DNA from: Corynebacterium imitans | Lineage (GTDB): Bacteria > Actinomycetota > Actinomycetes > Mycobacteriales > Mycobacteriaceae | Length of the DNA: 64,000 nt | Direction: 5' to 3' | Assembly: GCF_000739455.1 (NCBI RefSeq) | Contig: NZ_CP009211.1 | Span: 2,441,159 to 2,505,158, forward strand | Shown: positions 17,462-25,845 of the stretch, piece after piece | How the letters are laid out: the number at the start of each line of letters is the position of its first letter | How positions within the stretch are numbered: position 1 is the stretch's first letter | Translations under genes and position numbers: made by a program | The notes under the pieces: model-generated | Told to the model about the DNA's origin: nothing | The model's database searches: none | Seen by the model: the letters and a program-made list of their open reading frames with translations, nothing else

Positions 17462-18013
17462 ATGACGACTACTACCGAGCAGCCGGTCACTCAGCGCCCT
17501 GCAGACGCGGAAGACGAGCGCCGGATCGCACGCTTCCTGTATGACGAAGCCGAGATGATGGACAACATGCAGTGGGAAGACTGGCTCGACTGCATGCACG
17601 AAGACGTTGATTACTGGGCCCCGGTCCGCGAGAACCGCGTGGCCCGCGAGCGCAAGGAAGAGTTCTACCCGAAGGGGACTTCGGTCTACTTCGAGGAGTC
17701 CAAGGCGTTTCTGCGCCAGCGCGTCGTCCGCCTAAACACGCACATGGCATGGGCGGAGGAACCGCCATCGCGTTCGCGCCACATGCTCACCAACCTGCGC
17801 ATTGACGAGCGAAGCGACGGGGCGTTTGCGGTGCGCTCGAACTTCATGATTTACCGCTCTCGCGGCGAGCGTTACCAGGATACGATTGCCGGCGAGCGCC
17901 GCGACGTCATCGTCCGAGACCCGGACTCGCGCTACGGATTTTTAGTGCTCGAGCGTGAGATCCGCTTCGATATGGCCACCATTCTTGTCAAGAACCTCTC
18001 CCTGTTCTACTAA
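17462..18013 (+). CDS. Aromatic-ring-hydroxylating dioxygenase, beta subunit (first set)
   Basis: A 183-residue small subunit with the cystatin-like fold of ring-hydroxylating dioxygenases. Signature regions are FLYDEAEMMDNMQWEDWLDC, DVDYWAPVRENR, HMAWAEEPPSRSRHMLTNLR and the C-terminal VLEREIRFDMATILVKNLSLFY. Beta subunits support the alpha3beta3 assembly and have no redox centre. The length is normal. AAGGAGC precedes the ATG. It is about 37 bp after the alpha subunit gene. Confidence 0.92.
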   Translation: MTTTTEQPVTQRPADAEDERRIARFLYDEAEMMDNMQWEDWLDCMHEDVDYWAPVRENRVARERKEEFYPKGTSVYFEESKAFLRQRVVRLNTHMAWAEEPPSRSRHMLTNLRIDERSDGAFAVRSNFMIYRSRGERYQDTIAGERRDVIVRDPDSRYGFLVLEREIRFDMATILVKNLSLFY

Positions 18014-18028
18014 GGAAAGGACCTGCAT

Positions 18029-19096
18029 ATGACTGCACAGATCGAAACTACGAACCTGCTTCGCATTGGCGTTGTCGTCTACGACCTGGACGCCAAGATG
18101 AAGGAATACTCCCGCATCTACGGCATCTCCGACTGGGATACTGCCGAGCACGCACCTACCGACGCGGTGGCGCACGGCCGACGCCTGGCAACGACCCCGG
18201 GTACGTGGCGCAGCGCCGTGGGCACCACCCCGGCCGTCAACGGCGAGCAGGGACCGGGCGGACGCCCGGCGTCGAGCCTGACCTTCGAGCTCGTCGAGCC
18301 GACCGGTGGAGAGAGTCCGTTCAACGAGTTCCTGCGCACAAAGCGCGAGGGCATCGCTTTCCTGCAGGTTCGCTCCACGGCGGCCGACGAGGCAGCGGTT
18401 GCCAAGCACTTCGAGTCCCTTGGCTACGACGTCGCCTACACCGCCACGGTGGATCGCACCACGCGCACCTTCTATGACACCCGCGAGAAGCTGGGCGGTT
18501 TCCTCGTAGAGATGCTCCCGGCCAGCGCCGAGGACCCTGCCGAGGTGAGCACCGACACGCGCCCGACCCAGCCGGTACAGGGCATGTACCACTTCGGTGT
18601 GCTCGTGCACGACGTCATGGCCGCGCTGCCCCACTACCGCGACGTCTTTGGCATCCAGCGCTACGAGATGAAGACCTGGGAGACTGGCTTCGGCCGCTTG
18701 GACAAGCCCTACTACCGCGGCAAAGACGGCGACACCGGCTACTTCACCGCGCAGGGCACCGCCGGCGACTTCGGTTTCGAGATCATCTCGGTCAACCACG
18801 GCGACTGCCACTACAACCGCGAGTTCTTCGACGAGCGCGGCCCCGGCATCCACCACTACTTCGCGTGGATGACCACCGAGGACGCCGACTGGGACGAGGT
18901 CGTGCGCTCGATGACCGAGGCCGGCCACCCGCTGTGCATGGGCTCGGGCCTGCGCGGCGGCGCCGCCGAGTTCGGCTACTTCGACACCTTCGAGGCGCTC
19001 GGCGGCTACCTCATCGAGATCGTCATCCGCCGCGAGCCCCCGAAACCCGAGTTCGCCGCGCCGGACTGGGTCGTCGACTTCGAGGAGCTCGTATGA
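18029..19096 (+). CDS. Two-module VOC protein, possible type I extradiol dioxygenase
   Basis: A 355-residue protein of two vicinal-oxygen-chelate modules, the architecture of type I extradiol (catecholic) dioxygenases. In the second module the metal ligands can be traced: His in MYHFGVLVHD, His in GPGIHHYFAWM and Glu in GGYLIEIVI. The first module lacks the matching histidines (LLRIGVVVYD; GIAFLQVR), as in true extradiol enzymes where only one module binds iron. Overall similarity to characterised extradiol enzymes looks weak, so an epimerase- or lyase-like activity is also possible. It overlaps the next gene by 4 bp (ATGA) and would act on the product of the dioxygenase upstream. Confidence 0.8.
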   Translation: MTAQIETTNLLRIGVVVYDLDAKMKEYSRIYGISDWDTAEHAPTDAVAHGRRLATTPGTWRSAVGTTPAVNGEQGPGGRPASSLTFELVEPTGGESPFNEFLRTKREGIAFLQVRSTAADEAAVAKHFESLGYDVAYTATVDRTTRTFYDTREKLGGFLVEMLPASAEDPAEVSTDTRPTQPVQGMYHFGVLVHDVMAALPHYRDVFGIQRYEMKTWETGFGRLDKPYYRGKDGDTGYFTAQGTAGDFGFEIISVNHGDCHYNREFFDERGPGIHHYFAWMTTEDADWDEVVRSMTEAGHPLCMGSGLRGGAAEFGYFDTFEALGGYLIEIVIRREPPKPEFAAPDWVVDFEELV

Positions 19097-19794
19097 TCCG
19101 CATCATCCACCGGGGAGCGACCGACTCCCCCGAGCAGTTGCTTGCCGACGTCACCTCCCTGCGCCAGCGCGAAGGCATCAAAGAGGCCGAGGCCTACCAG
19201 ACCCTCGCGGTAGAGGATGAGGACTGCGCGGTGGCGATTCTGGCGGAGCAGGTGGCTGACTATGCCGCGGTCGTCGAGAAGCTGCCCGAGCTGCCGCACT
19301 TGCACCGGTTCGTGCAAGATGGCGCGACCGAGCTCTACGAGCAGTCCAAATATGCTCTTGTCGACGGGGTTTGGGCTCCGGAGGCGGGTGCTGATTCCCG
19401 CATCATGTGGCCGGCGAGCGGACCGGTGAGCATTGTCATCCAGAACGCGTTTGTGGATAACCCCGAGATGCGGGCACTGACCGCCCAGGAGATCACCGAG
19501 ACGCGTCGCGAGCCGGGCTGTGTCTACTACGCGTGGATGGAAGATTTGGAACTGCCGAACCACCTCATGCTGCTCGAGGTGTGGGCGGACCAGACTATCT
19601 ACGACCACCACTGGTTCGGCCGCATGGCCACGGGCGAGTACCGCGGCGACTCCGGGCGTACAGCAACCACGCCGCAGCGCGGTGAACTCACCCGCGAGTT
19701 CTACCGGCAGCAAGCCTTCGAGTACCACTACGGTCGCCTGTTGCCTGCGGCCACCGAAAACTATTCCCACTCTGTTGTGTGGTCCGCGCGCTAG
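19093..19794 (+). CDS. Protein with two ABM-like (dimeric alpha/beta barrel) domains
   Basis: A 233-residue protein. The second half, from about IVIQNAFVDNPEMRALTAQE to MLLEVWADQTIYDHHW, has the pattern of the antibiotic biosynthesis monooxygenase (ABM/YgiN) fold: a strand, a helix, then the LxxEVW strand and a helix with conserved His. The first half is probably a degenerate second copy. ABM proteins act as cofactor-free monooxygenases, isomerases or quinone/lactone-handling enzymes. The start ATG overlaps the stop of the VOC gene, so it is translationally coupled and very likely belongs to the same pathway. Its reaction cannot be named. Confidence 0.7.
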   Translation: MIRIIHRGATDSPEQLLADVTSLRQREGIKEAEAYQTLAVEDEDCAVAILAEQVADYAAVVEKLPELPHLHRFVQDGATELYEQSKYALVDGVWAPEAGADSRIMWPASGPVSIVIQNAFVDNPEMRALTAQEITETRREPGCVYYAWMEDLELPNHLMLLEVWADQTIYDHHWFGRMATGEYRGDSGRTATTPQRGELTREFYRQQAFEYHYGRLLPAATENYSHSVVWSAR

Positions 19795-19827
19795 CCGACC
19801 ACCCCATCCCACCCTTTGGAGACCCAC

Positions 19828-21225
19828 ATGACCAACATCACTCACGCTCCCCCACAGGATCACGCGCAGGATGAGCGCACACCGAAAGAGCGACGCCTCG
19901 CGCTCGCCTCCTCCTTCCTCGGCTCGACCGTGGAGTACTACGACTTCCTGCTCTACGCGGCGGCTGCGGGCCTCGTCTTCCCGCAACTGTTCTTCGCGAA
20001 CATCGATCCTCTCTTGGGCACGACGCTCTCCTTTGTCATCCTGCTGACGGGCTACCTCGCCCGCCCGATTGGCTCAATGGCGTTCGGTCACTTCGGCGAC
20101 AAGTACGGGCGGAAGAACGTCCTCGTCGTCACGCTGTTGACGATGGGGCTTGTCTCCATCTGCATCGGTCTGATGCCGTCTTCGCAGGTCATTGGCGCTG
20201 CCGCGCCGATCCTACTGGTCATCCTGCGCATCATCCAGGGCATTGCGATCGGCGGCGAATGGGCCGGCGCCACCCTCATGGCCATGGAGAACTCCACGGC
20301 GAAGAACAAGGGCTTCGGTGCCTCCGTCGCGATCGCTGGTGGCCCGGCGGGTGCGATCCTTTCCACGCTGGTGCTCGCAGTGTTCGCACGCATGTCGGGT
20401 GACAACTTTGCCAACCCGGATCAGTACTTCGTTACCGACTGGGGTTGGCGTGTCCCGTTCCTGCTTTCCGCAGCCATTGTCATCGTCGGCCTGTTCATGC
20501 GCGCCAACGTGAAGGAATCGCCCGAGTTCGAAGCCGCCCGGCGTGCGGGCAAGGTGCACACCGGTGTGCCACTGGTCCGCATGCTCAAGGAGGCTCCCCG
20601 CGAGCTCGTCCTCGGTGCACTTGCCGGTATGGCCGGACTGTTCGTCCAGGGCCTGCAGAACTCATTCATGGTGCCCTACATCGTCAACTCCACGGCGGAA
20701 ACGGCATCGCCGGTCGACCGTTCAACGGCACTGATGATGGTCACTGTCGGCTCGGCGTTCGCGATCTTTGTCATGCCGGCGCTCGCTGCGTTGTCTGACC
20801 GCCTCGGCCGACGCAAGGTCATGCTGGCCGGCGGCTTGGTCTCCATCGTCGGCATCTGGATCGTCTTCGCCATGATCGACTCCGGTGACCCAACCAAGAT
20901 CTGGCTGGGCATGGTGCTGCTCGTGTGCGTGGTGCAGCCCGCACAGTACGGCCCGATCGGCGCCTTCATTTCCGAGAAGTTCGTCCCCGAGCTGCGCTAC
21001 ACCGGCTCCGGCATCACCTACCAGGCGGCGTCGATCCTCGGCGCGGGTACCGCCCCGCTGATTGCGACCCGCATGGTTACCCCCGAGACCGGGCTGACCC
21101 CGCTGGCTATCGTCGTCTCCGGGCTCTTCGTCGTCTCCTCGCTGGCGATCTTCTTCTCCAAGGAGACCGCACAAAGCATGGGGCACGCGGAGCGTTTCAC
21201 CAAGACCAACGTGTTCAAGGGCTAA
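19828..21225 (+). CDS. MHS-family MFS transporter for an aromatic or organic acid
   Basis: A 465-residue, 12-helix major facilitator protein of the metabolite:H+ symporter (MHS) family, like those importing shikimate, proline/betaine or aromatic acids. Family marks are GSTVEYYDFLLYAAAAGLVF in helix 1, the loop FGHFGDKYGRKN between helices 2 and 3, and GIAIGGEWAGATLMAMEN in helix 5. The repeated loop SDRLGRRKVM lies between helices 8 and 9. ATG was chosen 8 bp after TTTGGAG. It closes the first dioxygenase operon and is followed by a strong terminator, so it most likely brings in that operon's substrate. Confidence 0.9.
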   Translation: MTNITHAPPQDHAQDERTPKERRLALASSFLGSTVEYYDFLLYAAAAGLVFPQLFFANIDPLLGTTLSFVILLTGYLARPIGSMAFGHFGDKYGRKNVLVVTLLTMGLVSICIGLMPSSQVIGAAAPILLVILRIIQGIAIGGEWAGATLMAMENSTAKNKGFGASVAIAGGPAGAILSTLVLAVFARMSGDNFANPDQYFVTDWGWRVPFLLSAAIVIVGLFMRANVKESPEFEAARRAGKVHTGVPLVRMLKEAPRELVLGALAGMAGLFVQGLQNSFMVPYIVNSTAETASPVDRSTALMMVTVGSAFAIFVMPALAALSDRLGRRKVMLAGGLVSIVGIWIVFAMIDSGDPTKIWLGMVLLVCVVQPAQYGPIGAFISEKFVPELRYTGSGITYQAASILGAGTAPLIATRMVTPETGLTPLAIVVSGLFVVSSLAIFFSKETAQSMGHAERFTKTNVFKG

Positions 21226-21250
21226 GCACCGGCCATCGCGTCCACCTTCA

Positions 21251-21284
21251 AAAGTCCCCGCTGTCCTGTACCGGCGGGGACTTT
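21251..21284 (+). terminator. Terminator of the first dioxygenase operon
   Basis: AAAGTCCCCGC and GCGGGGACTTT are perfect 11-bp arms around a 12-base loop, 25 bp after the MHS gene, followed by TTGTCG. The stem has flanking A and T runs that suit both strands. Confidence 0.85.
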
Positions 21285-21338
21285 GTCGTGGGGTGAAGTC
21301 CGCGGTACCCCTGCCTCACCATTCGGGCTACCCCCGCC

Positions 21339-21355
21339 GTTCCGCCAAGCGGAAC
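21339..21355. promoter_or_regulatory. GTTCC-N7-GGAAC operator upstream of hcaE
   Basis: A perfect inverted repeat GTTCC-GCCAAGC-GGAAC about 150 bp before the hcaE start. It is the same box as at 15942 and in the mhp divergent region. Confidence 0.7.
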
Positions 21356-21366
21356 CTTTTCTCTTT

Positions 21367-21394
21367 GTTCCCACATTTGTGGAATGCTCATTCC
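21367..21394. promoter_or_regulatory. Second half-site cluster upstream of hcaE
   Basis: GTTCC-N9-GGAAT-N4-ATTCC: three alternating half-sites of the IclR-like box directly after the perfect copy. This could hold a second regulator dimer. Confidence 0.5.
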
Positions 21395-21403
21395 AGAGGT
21401 TGC

Positions 21404-21419
21404 GGTGAGACGCCTCACA
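21404..21419. promoter_or_regulatory. GlxR-like site upstream of hcaE
   Basis: GGTGAGACGCCTCACA fits TGTGA-N6-TCACA at all positions but the first. It lies 10 bp downstream of the TTCC/GGAA half-sites, and the same pairing is seen in the mhp divergent region. Confidence 0.6.
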
Positions 21420-21502
21420 TCTCGAAGTTGCGAGCACTTACGACACATTTCGGTCAGCAGAATTGTCACCTCGCTTTCACAGCAAGTCGATTGGAGCTTT
21501 CC

Positions 21503-22831
21503 ATGCACAACGAACGTCCCTCCCTCGGCGCTCCTTCCCTGGAACGCCCCGCGGGATTAGATACCAACCTTGATGTCAGCGGAATGGTCGATCCCGACAA
21601 GGGGCTTGTCGATCGCCGCATCTTCAGCGACGAGCAGATCTACCGCCAAGAAATGCGCCGTATCTTCGCGCGCTCCTGGCTGTTCATCGCGCACGAGTCC
21701 CAGTTCACCAAACCCGGCGACTTCTTCCAGACCTACATGGGCGAGGACCCGGTCATCGCGGTGATGAACAAGCAGAAGGAAATCCGCGTCCTGCTCAACA
21801 GCTGCCGCCACCGTGGCGCACGCGTGTGCCGCGCGGACCACGGCCGCACCAAGAACTTCACCTGCACCTACCACGGCTGGGCCTACAACCTGGACGGCGA
21901 GCTCATCTCGGTGCCGGGCGAGCACTACTACAACGACGAGTTTGATAAGGCCAAGTGGGGCCTGTCTGCTGTCCCACGCGTAGAGAGCTACAAGGGACTC
22001 ATCTTTGCCAACTGGGACGCCGACGCGGAACCGCTCGAGGATTCGCTGGGCGATATGCGCTGGTACATCGACGCCTTCATGGACCGCGACCCGGAGGGCA
22101 CCTACGTTGTCGAGGGTGTGACCAAGTGGGTCCTCGACGGCAACTGGAAGCTCGCCGCCGAGCAGTTCGCCACCGACTGGTACCACGTGACCATGTCGCA
22201 CGCCTCGGCGCTGATGATTCTCTCCCCGTCGGGCAAGGGCCCGAAGAAGGAGATCGCAGAGCGCACCGGCCGCCAGTTCACCGACGAGCACGGCCACGGC
22301 GCAGGCTTCCCGGTCCACCCCAAGAACCGCTTCGACGCACAGCCGGTCCACGAGTACTACGACTACGAGTTCCTCAAGGAGCGCCTGTCGGAAGAGCAGG
22401 TCACCGGCCCGCTGACCAACGGCCACGCCACGGTCTTCCCGAACTTCTCCTACCTGCCCGTCAACGGTTCCATCCGCGTGTGGCACCCCAAGGGGCCAAA
22501 CAAGATGGAGGTGTGGGCATGGACGGTACTGGACCGCAGCATGCCGGAGGACGTCGCGAAGGCGCAGCGCCTCTACAACCTGCGCACCTTCGGCCCGTCC
22601 GGCGTCTTCGAGCAGGACGACGGCGAGAACTGGTCTGAGTGCCAGGCCAACGCAGGTGCCTTCATGGTTGCTAACACCGCCCTGAACTACCAGATGGGCC
22701 TCGACAGGGTGGAATCCCGCGAGGGCTACCCCGGCATGACCTCGGAGCTGTACTCCGACGCCGCCGGCCGCGGCCTCTACCGCCGCTGGCGCGAGCTGAT
22801 GAACACCCCTGCCTGGCACGAAGAAGCTTAA
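21503..22831 (+). CDS. hcaE: 3-phenylpropionate/cinnamate-type dioxygenase, alpha subunit
   Basis: A 442-residue Rieske oxygenase large subunit. The cluster ligands are Cys101, His103, Cys121 and His124. The mononuclear iron motif is NWKLAAEQFATDWYHVTMSH, with Asp225, His228 and His233 in the standard arrangement. The gene order alpha, ferredoxin, reductase, beta, dihydrodiol dehydrogenase together with a complete mhp set 6 kb away argues for phenylpropionate/cinnamate dioxygenase (HcaE), forming the 2,3-dihydrodiol. The gene symbol rests on this context rather than on a close match. ATG follows TTGGAGC. Two operator types lie upstream. Confidence 0.85.
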   Translation: MHNERPSLGAPSLERPAGLDTNLDVSGMVDPDKGLVDRRIFSDEQIYRQEMRRIFARSWLFIAHESQFTKPGDFFQTYMGEDPVIAVMNKQKEIRVLLNSCRHRGARVCRADHGRTKNFTCTYHGWAYNLDGELISVPGEHYYNDEFDKAKWGLSAVPRVESYKGLIFANWDADAEPLEDSLGDMRWYIDAFMDRDPEGTYVVEGVTKWVLDGNWKLAAEQFATDWYHVTMSHASALMILSPSGKGPKKEIAERTGRQFTDEHGHGAGFPVHPKNRFDAQPVHEYYDYEFLKERLSEEQVTGPLTNGHATVFPNFSYLPVNGSIRVWHPKGPNKMEVWAWTVLDRSMPEDVAKAQRLYNLRTFGPSGVFEQDDGENWSECQANAGAFMVANTALNYQMGLDRVESREGYPGMTSELYSDAAGRGLYRRWRELMNTPAWHEEA

Positions 22832-22871
22832 GAACCCGCCACCGCTCCCACACTGAAAGGAAACATCTTCC

Positions 22872-23219
22872 ATGTCTGACGCCATCAAAGTAGCTGTCCT
22901 GGACGACATCGAGCAGGAAGAAGCAATCGTCATCTCCCCGGAGGACTCGGGCTACAAGGACGCCATCGCGATCTTCCGCACCGAGGATGACGAGGTCTAC
23001 GCAATTAACGACGAGTGCACCCACGAGGTCACCTCGCTTGCCGACGGCTGGGTCGACGGCACTGAAGTTGAGTGCCCACTCCACGCCGCGAAGTTCTGCC
23101 TGAAGACCGGCGAGGCCCTGTGCATGCCCGCGACCGAGGACGTCAAGACCCACAAGGTCGAGCTCCGCGGCGAGGAGATCTGGCTCACGCCCGGCGTTGC
23201 TGCGGAAGGTGCTGAGTAA
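22872..23219 (+). CDS. hcaC: Rieske-type ferredoxin of the dioxygenase
   Basis: A 115-residue Rieske [2Fe-2S] ferredoxin with ligands Cys49, His51, Cys68 and His71 (CTHE ... CPLH). It carries electrons from the FAD reductase next to it to the oxygenase. The length and the acidic character are typical. GAAAGG precedes the ATG. Because the first dioxygenase operon has no ferredoxin, this protein may serve both oxygenases. Confidence 0.9.
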   Translation: MSDAIKVAVLDDIEQEEAIVISPEDSGYKDAIAIFRTEDDEVYAINDECTHEVTSLADGWVDGTEVECPLHAAKFCLKTGEALCMPATEDVKTHKVELRGEEIWLTPGVAAEGAE

Positions 23220-23222
23220 ACC

Positions 23223-24431
23223 ATGACGGCTTCGACCACAATCATCGGCGGCGGCATCGGTGGCTTCACCGTTGCCCGTGAGCTCCGCGCCAAAGGCGTC
23301 GACGCCCCCATCACCATCATTGATCCCGAGGGCATCCCGTACGACCGCCCGCCGCTGAGCAAGGACGTGCTCGCCGGTGCCAAGGACCACGACGCGATTC
23401 GCTTCGTGCCGGAAGACTGGTACGCCGAGAACAACGTTACCGTTGTCAAGGACAAGGTCGTGCGCATCGACGGCAAGGGCAAGACCCTGGTCCTGGAGAA
23501 GACTGAGCCGCTGTCCTACGAGAATCTGGTGTTGGCCACCGGCGGGTTCGCCCGCATCGGCAAGACCCCAGGTTTTGAGGAGCACACCACCGTGCTGCGC
23601 ACCTTCGACGATGCGTGCACCCTGCGTAACGCAATGGGCGAAGGCAAGCGCCTCGGCATCGTCGGCGCCGGCCTGATCGGTGCCGAGGTTGCCGCGCAGG
23701 CCCAGGAGCTGGGCACCGAAGTTGTCCTCATCGACCCGGCCCCGGTCTCGCTGATCCCGGCGGTCGGCGAGGAGCTGGCCAAGCGACTCCACGACCTGCA
23801 CGCAGCACACAACGTGAAGTTCGTCCGCGGCATGACCACCGAGATCACCGACGAAGGTGACCACAAGACCATTCACGTCGACAACGACGACTCCTACGAG
23901 GTCGACCACGTTCTGCTGTGCATCGGCCTGATCCCGGAGGTCGCCCTGGCTGAGTCCTTAGGGCTCGACATTGACAACGGCGTGATTGTCGACACACAGC
24001 AGCGCACTTCCCTGCCGGGTGTGTGGGCTGTGGGTGACTGCGCCCGCCTTCGCAACGAGGACGGCACGCTGGAGCGCCGCCACGAGCACTGGGATAGCGC
24101 AGTGCAGGACGCGAAGGTGGCAGCGGCCTCCATCGCTGGCGTCGATGCACCGAAGGGCAGTGCGCCCTGGTTCTGGTCCGATCGCTACGGCGTACACGTC
24201 GAGGGCGTGGGCGACATGTCCGCCCCAGGCGAGACCTTCATCCGCCCCGACGAAGACGGCAACCCCGCAGTCGCCTTCCGCGTCGCCGACGGCTCGAAGC
24301 TGGTGGGTGCCGCCAGCTACAACGACTCGAACTCGGTCCGCGCCGCCCGGCGCATCATCGACCGCGAGATCCCAGTAACTCCCTCCAAGCTCATTGACCC
24401 CACGATCCAGTTGAAGAAGCTGGCTCGCTAA
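23223..24431 (+). CDS. hcaD: Ferredoxin reductase of the dioxygenase
   Basis: A 402-residue FAD-dependent NADH:ferredoxin reductase. The FAD-binding site starts with TTIIGGGIGGFTVARELR (GxGxxG at residues 9-14). YDRPPLSKDVL follows, as in this family. The NAD-binding site is RLGIVGAGLIGAEVAAQAQE in the middle, and GVWAVGDCARL is the second FAD contact. Only 3 bp separate it from the ferredoxin gene. It completes an NADH-reductase-ferredoxin-oxygenase chain. Confidence 0.9.
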   Translation: MTASTTIIGGGIGGFTVARELRAKGVDAPITIIDPEGIPYDRPPLSKDVLAGAKDHDAIRFVPEDWYAENNVTVVKDKVVRIDGKGKTLVLEKTEPLSYENLVLATGGFARIGKTPGFEEHTTVLRTFDDACTLRNAMGEGKRLGIVGAGLIGAEVAAQAQELGTEVVLIDPAPVSLIPAVGEELAKRLHDLHAAHNVKFVRGMTTEITDEGDHKTIHVDNDDSYEVDHVLLCIGLIPEVALAESLGLDIDNGVIVDTQQRTSLPGVWAVGDCARLRNEDGTLERRHEHWDSAVQDAKVAAASIAGVDAPKGSAPWFWSDRYGVHVEGVGDMSAPGETFIRPDEDGNPAVAFRVADGSKLVGAASYNDSNSVRAARRIIDREIPVTPSKLIDPTIQLKKLAR

Positions 24432-24450
24432 CAACGGATGTGATTTCCCC

Positions 24451-25014
24451 ATGACTGACTATCTACGCAGAGAAGATGTCTCGCTCGGAAGCCGTGTGGA
24501 CGCCGAGCAGTACTACGAACTTCTCAACTTCTACAACGACGAGGCTGCGCTTCTCGACGAGGGCCGCTACACCGACTGGCTGCAAAACTTCGACGAGGAC
24601 CTGGAGTACTGGGCCCCGACGCGCACCAACCGCACGCGTCGCCAGCAGGCGCTCGCCATCGCAGACCGCGACGGGCTCGCCTTCTACGACGAGACCCACA
24701 GCTCGCTGGCGTGGCGCATCCGCCGCTTCGACTCCGGGATGGCCTGGTCCGAGGATCCGCCGTCGCGCACCCGTCACCTGATCACTAACCTCATCGCCTT
24801 CCACGGCACCGTCGCGGAGACCGAGGAGGACGTGATCGAGGCGCGGACCAACTTTATGGTCTACCGCACCCGACTCGAGCACGAGGAAGACATCTTCGTC
24901 GGCACGCGCACCGATCTGTTGCGCCGCACCGAGGATGGATACAAGGTGTTTGACCGCCGCATCCTGCTCGACATCAATGTCCTGAACTCCAAGAACATCT
25001 CCACCTTCTTCTAG
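24451..25014 (+). CDS. hcaF: 3-phenylpropionate/cinnamate-type dioxygenase, beta subunit
   Basis: A 187-residue oxygenase small subunit with the same landmarks as the first set: NFYNDEAALLDEGRYTDWLQ, DLEYWAPTRTNR, GMAWSEDPPSRTRHLITNL and a C-terminal VFDRRILLDINVLNSKNIST. It pairs with the alpha subunit at 21.5-22.8 kb to form an alpha3beta3 oxygenase. Its position after the reductase rather than next to the alpha gene is a rearrangement compared with E. coli hca (hcaEFCBD). Confidence 0.88.
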   Translation: MTDYLRREDVSLGSRVDAEQYYELLNFYNDEAALLDEGRYTDWLQNFDEDLEYWAPTRTNRTRRQQALAIADRDGLAFYDETHSSLAWRIRRFDSGMAWSEDPPSRTRHLITNLIAFHGTVAETEEDVIEARTNFMVYRTRLEHEEDIFVGTRTDLLRRTEDGYKVFDRRILLDINVLNSKNISTFF

Positions 25015-25026
25015 GACGTGTGTAAA

Positions 25027-25845
25027 ATGGTCGAGGGACAAAAGGTACTGATTACGGGTGGCGCCTCGGGGCTGGGCAAGGCGCTCGCCGCACGATTCGT
25101 CGACGAAGGCGCGAGCGTGAGCATCGTCGACCTCGATTTGGACCGCGCGCGCGAGACTGCTGAAGCAATCAACCCCGACAAGGTGTTGCCGCTGGCCGCG
25201 GACGTGCGCGACCCGGCGTCGCTGCACGCGGCGGTGGATGAGCACATTGCCACGTACGGCGAGCTTGACACCGTGATCCCCAACGCCGGGATCTGGGACT
25301 TCTACCGCTCCTTTACCCGACTCAGCGGCGAGGAGATCGCGGCGCTTTTCGACGAGGTCATGGCCGTCAACGTCAAGGGCTACCTGCTCACCGCGGAGGC
25401 GACGTGGCGGCACCTGTTGAAGACCAACGGGTCGATCATTTTCACGCTCTCCAACTCGGCGTTCTACGCCGCGGGCGGCGGGCCGTCCTACACCGCATCG
25501 AAGTTCGCGGCACGCGGCCTGGTGATCCAGCTCGCCTACGAACTGGCACCGAAGATCCGCGTCAACGGTGTCGCGGTGGGCGGGATGCGCACGTCGCTCT
25601 CTGGCCCAGCCAGCAGCGGCTTGGACGATCGCTCGGTCTCCGAGATCTTCGATCGCCGACCCAATGGTTCCAATCCCTACATTCCGCTCCACGATATTTC
25701 GCTTGATCCAGCGACCTTCACCGGGTCCTACGTCCTGCTTGCATCTCCGCAGGACGCGGGCAATATCACCGGGCACATTATCAACGTCGATGGCGGCATC
25801 GCCGCCCGAGGATTCGCAAAATCTGCAGGAGGCGATGACCTATGA
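25027..25845 (+). CDS. hcaB: cis-dihydrodiol dehydrogenase (SDR)
   Basis: A 272-residue short-chain dehydrogenase that would oxidise the cis-dihydrodiol to the catechol, giving 3-(2,3-dihydroxyphenyl)propionate, with NAD. The cofactor loop is GGASGLGKALA, followed by the acidic D(L)DLDR after strand 2 that favours NAD. NAGIWDFYRSF is the SDR NAG motif as found in BphB/HcaB enzymes. The active site is S (TLSNSAF) and YTASKFA (YxxxK). A GTG three codons upstream is an alternative start. Its stop overlaps the ligase start (ATGA). Confidence 0.87.
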   Translation: MVEGQKVLITGGASGLGKALAARFVDEGASVSIVDLDLDRARETAEAINPDKVLPLAADVRDPASLHAAVDEHIATYGELDTVIPNAGIWDFYRSFTRLSGEEIAALFDEVMAVNVKGYLLTAEATWRHLLKTNGSIIFTLSNSAFYAAGGGPSYTASKFAARGLVIQLAYELAPKIRVNGVAVGGMRTSLSGPASSGLDDRSVSEIFDRRPNGSNPYIPLHDISLDPATFTGSYVLLASPQDAGNITGHIINVDGGIAARGFAKSAGGDDL

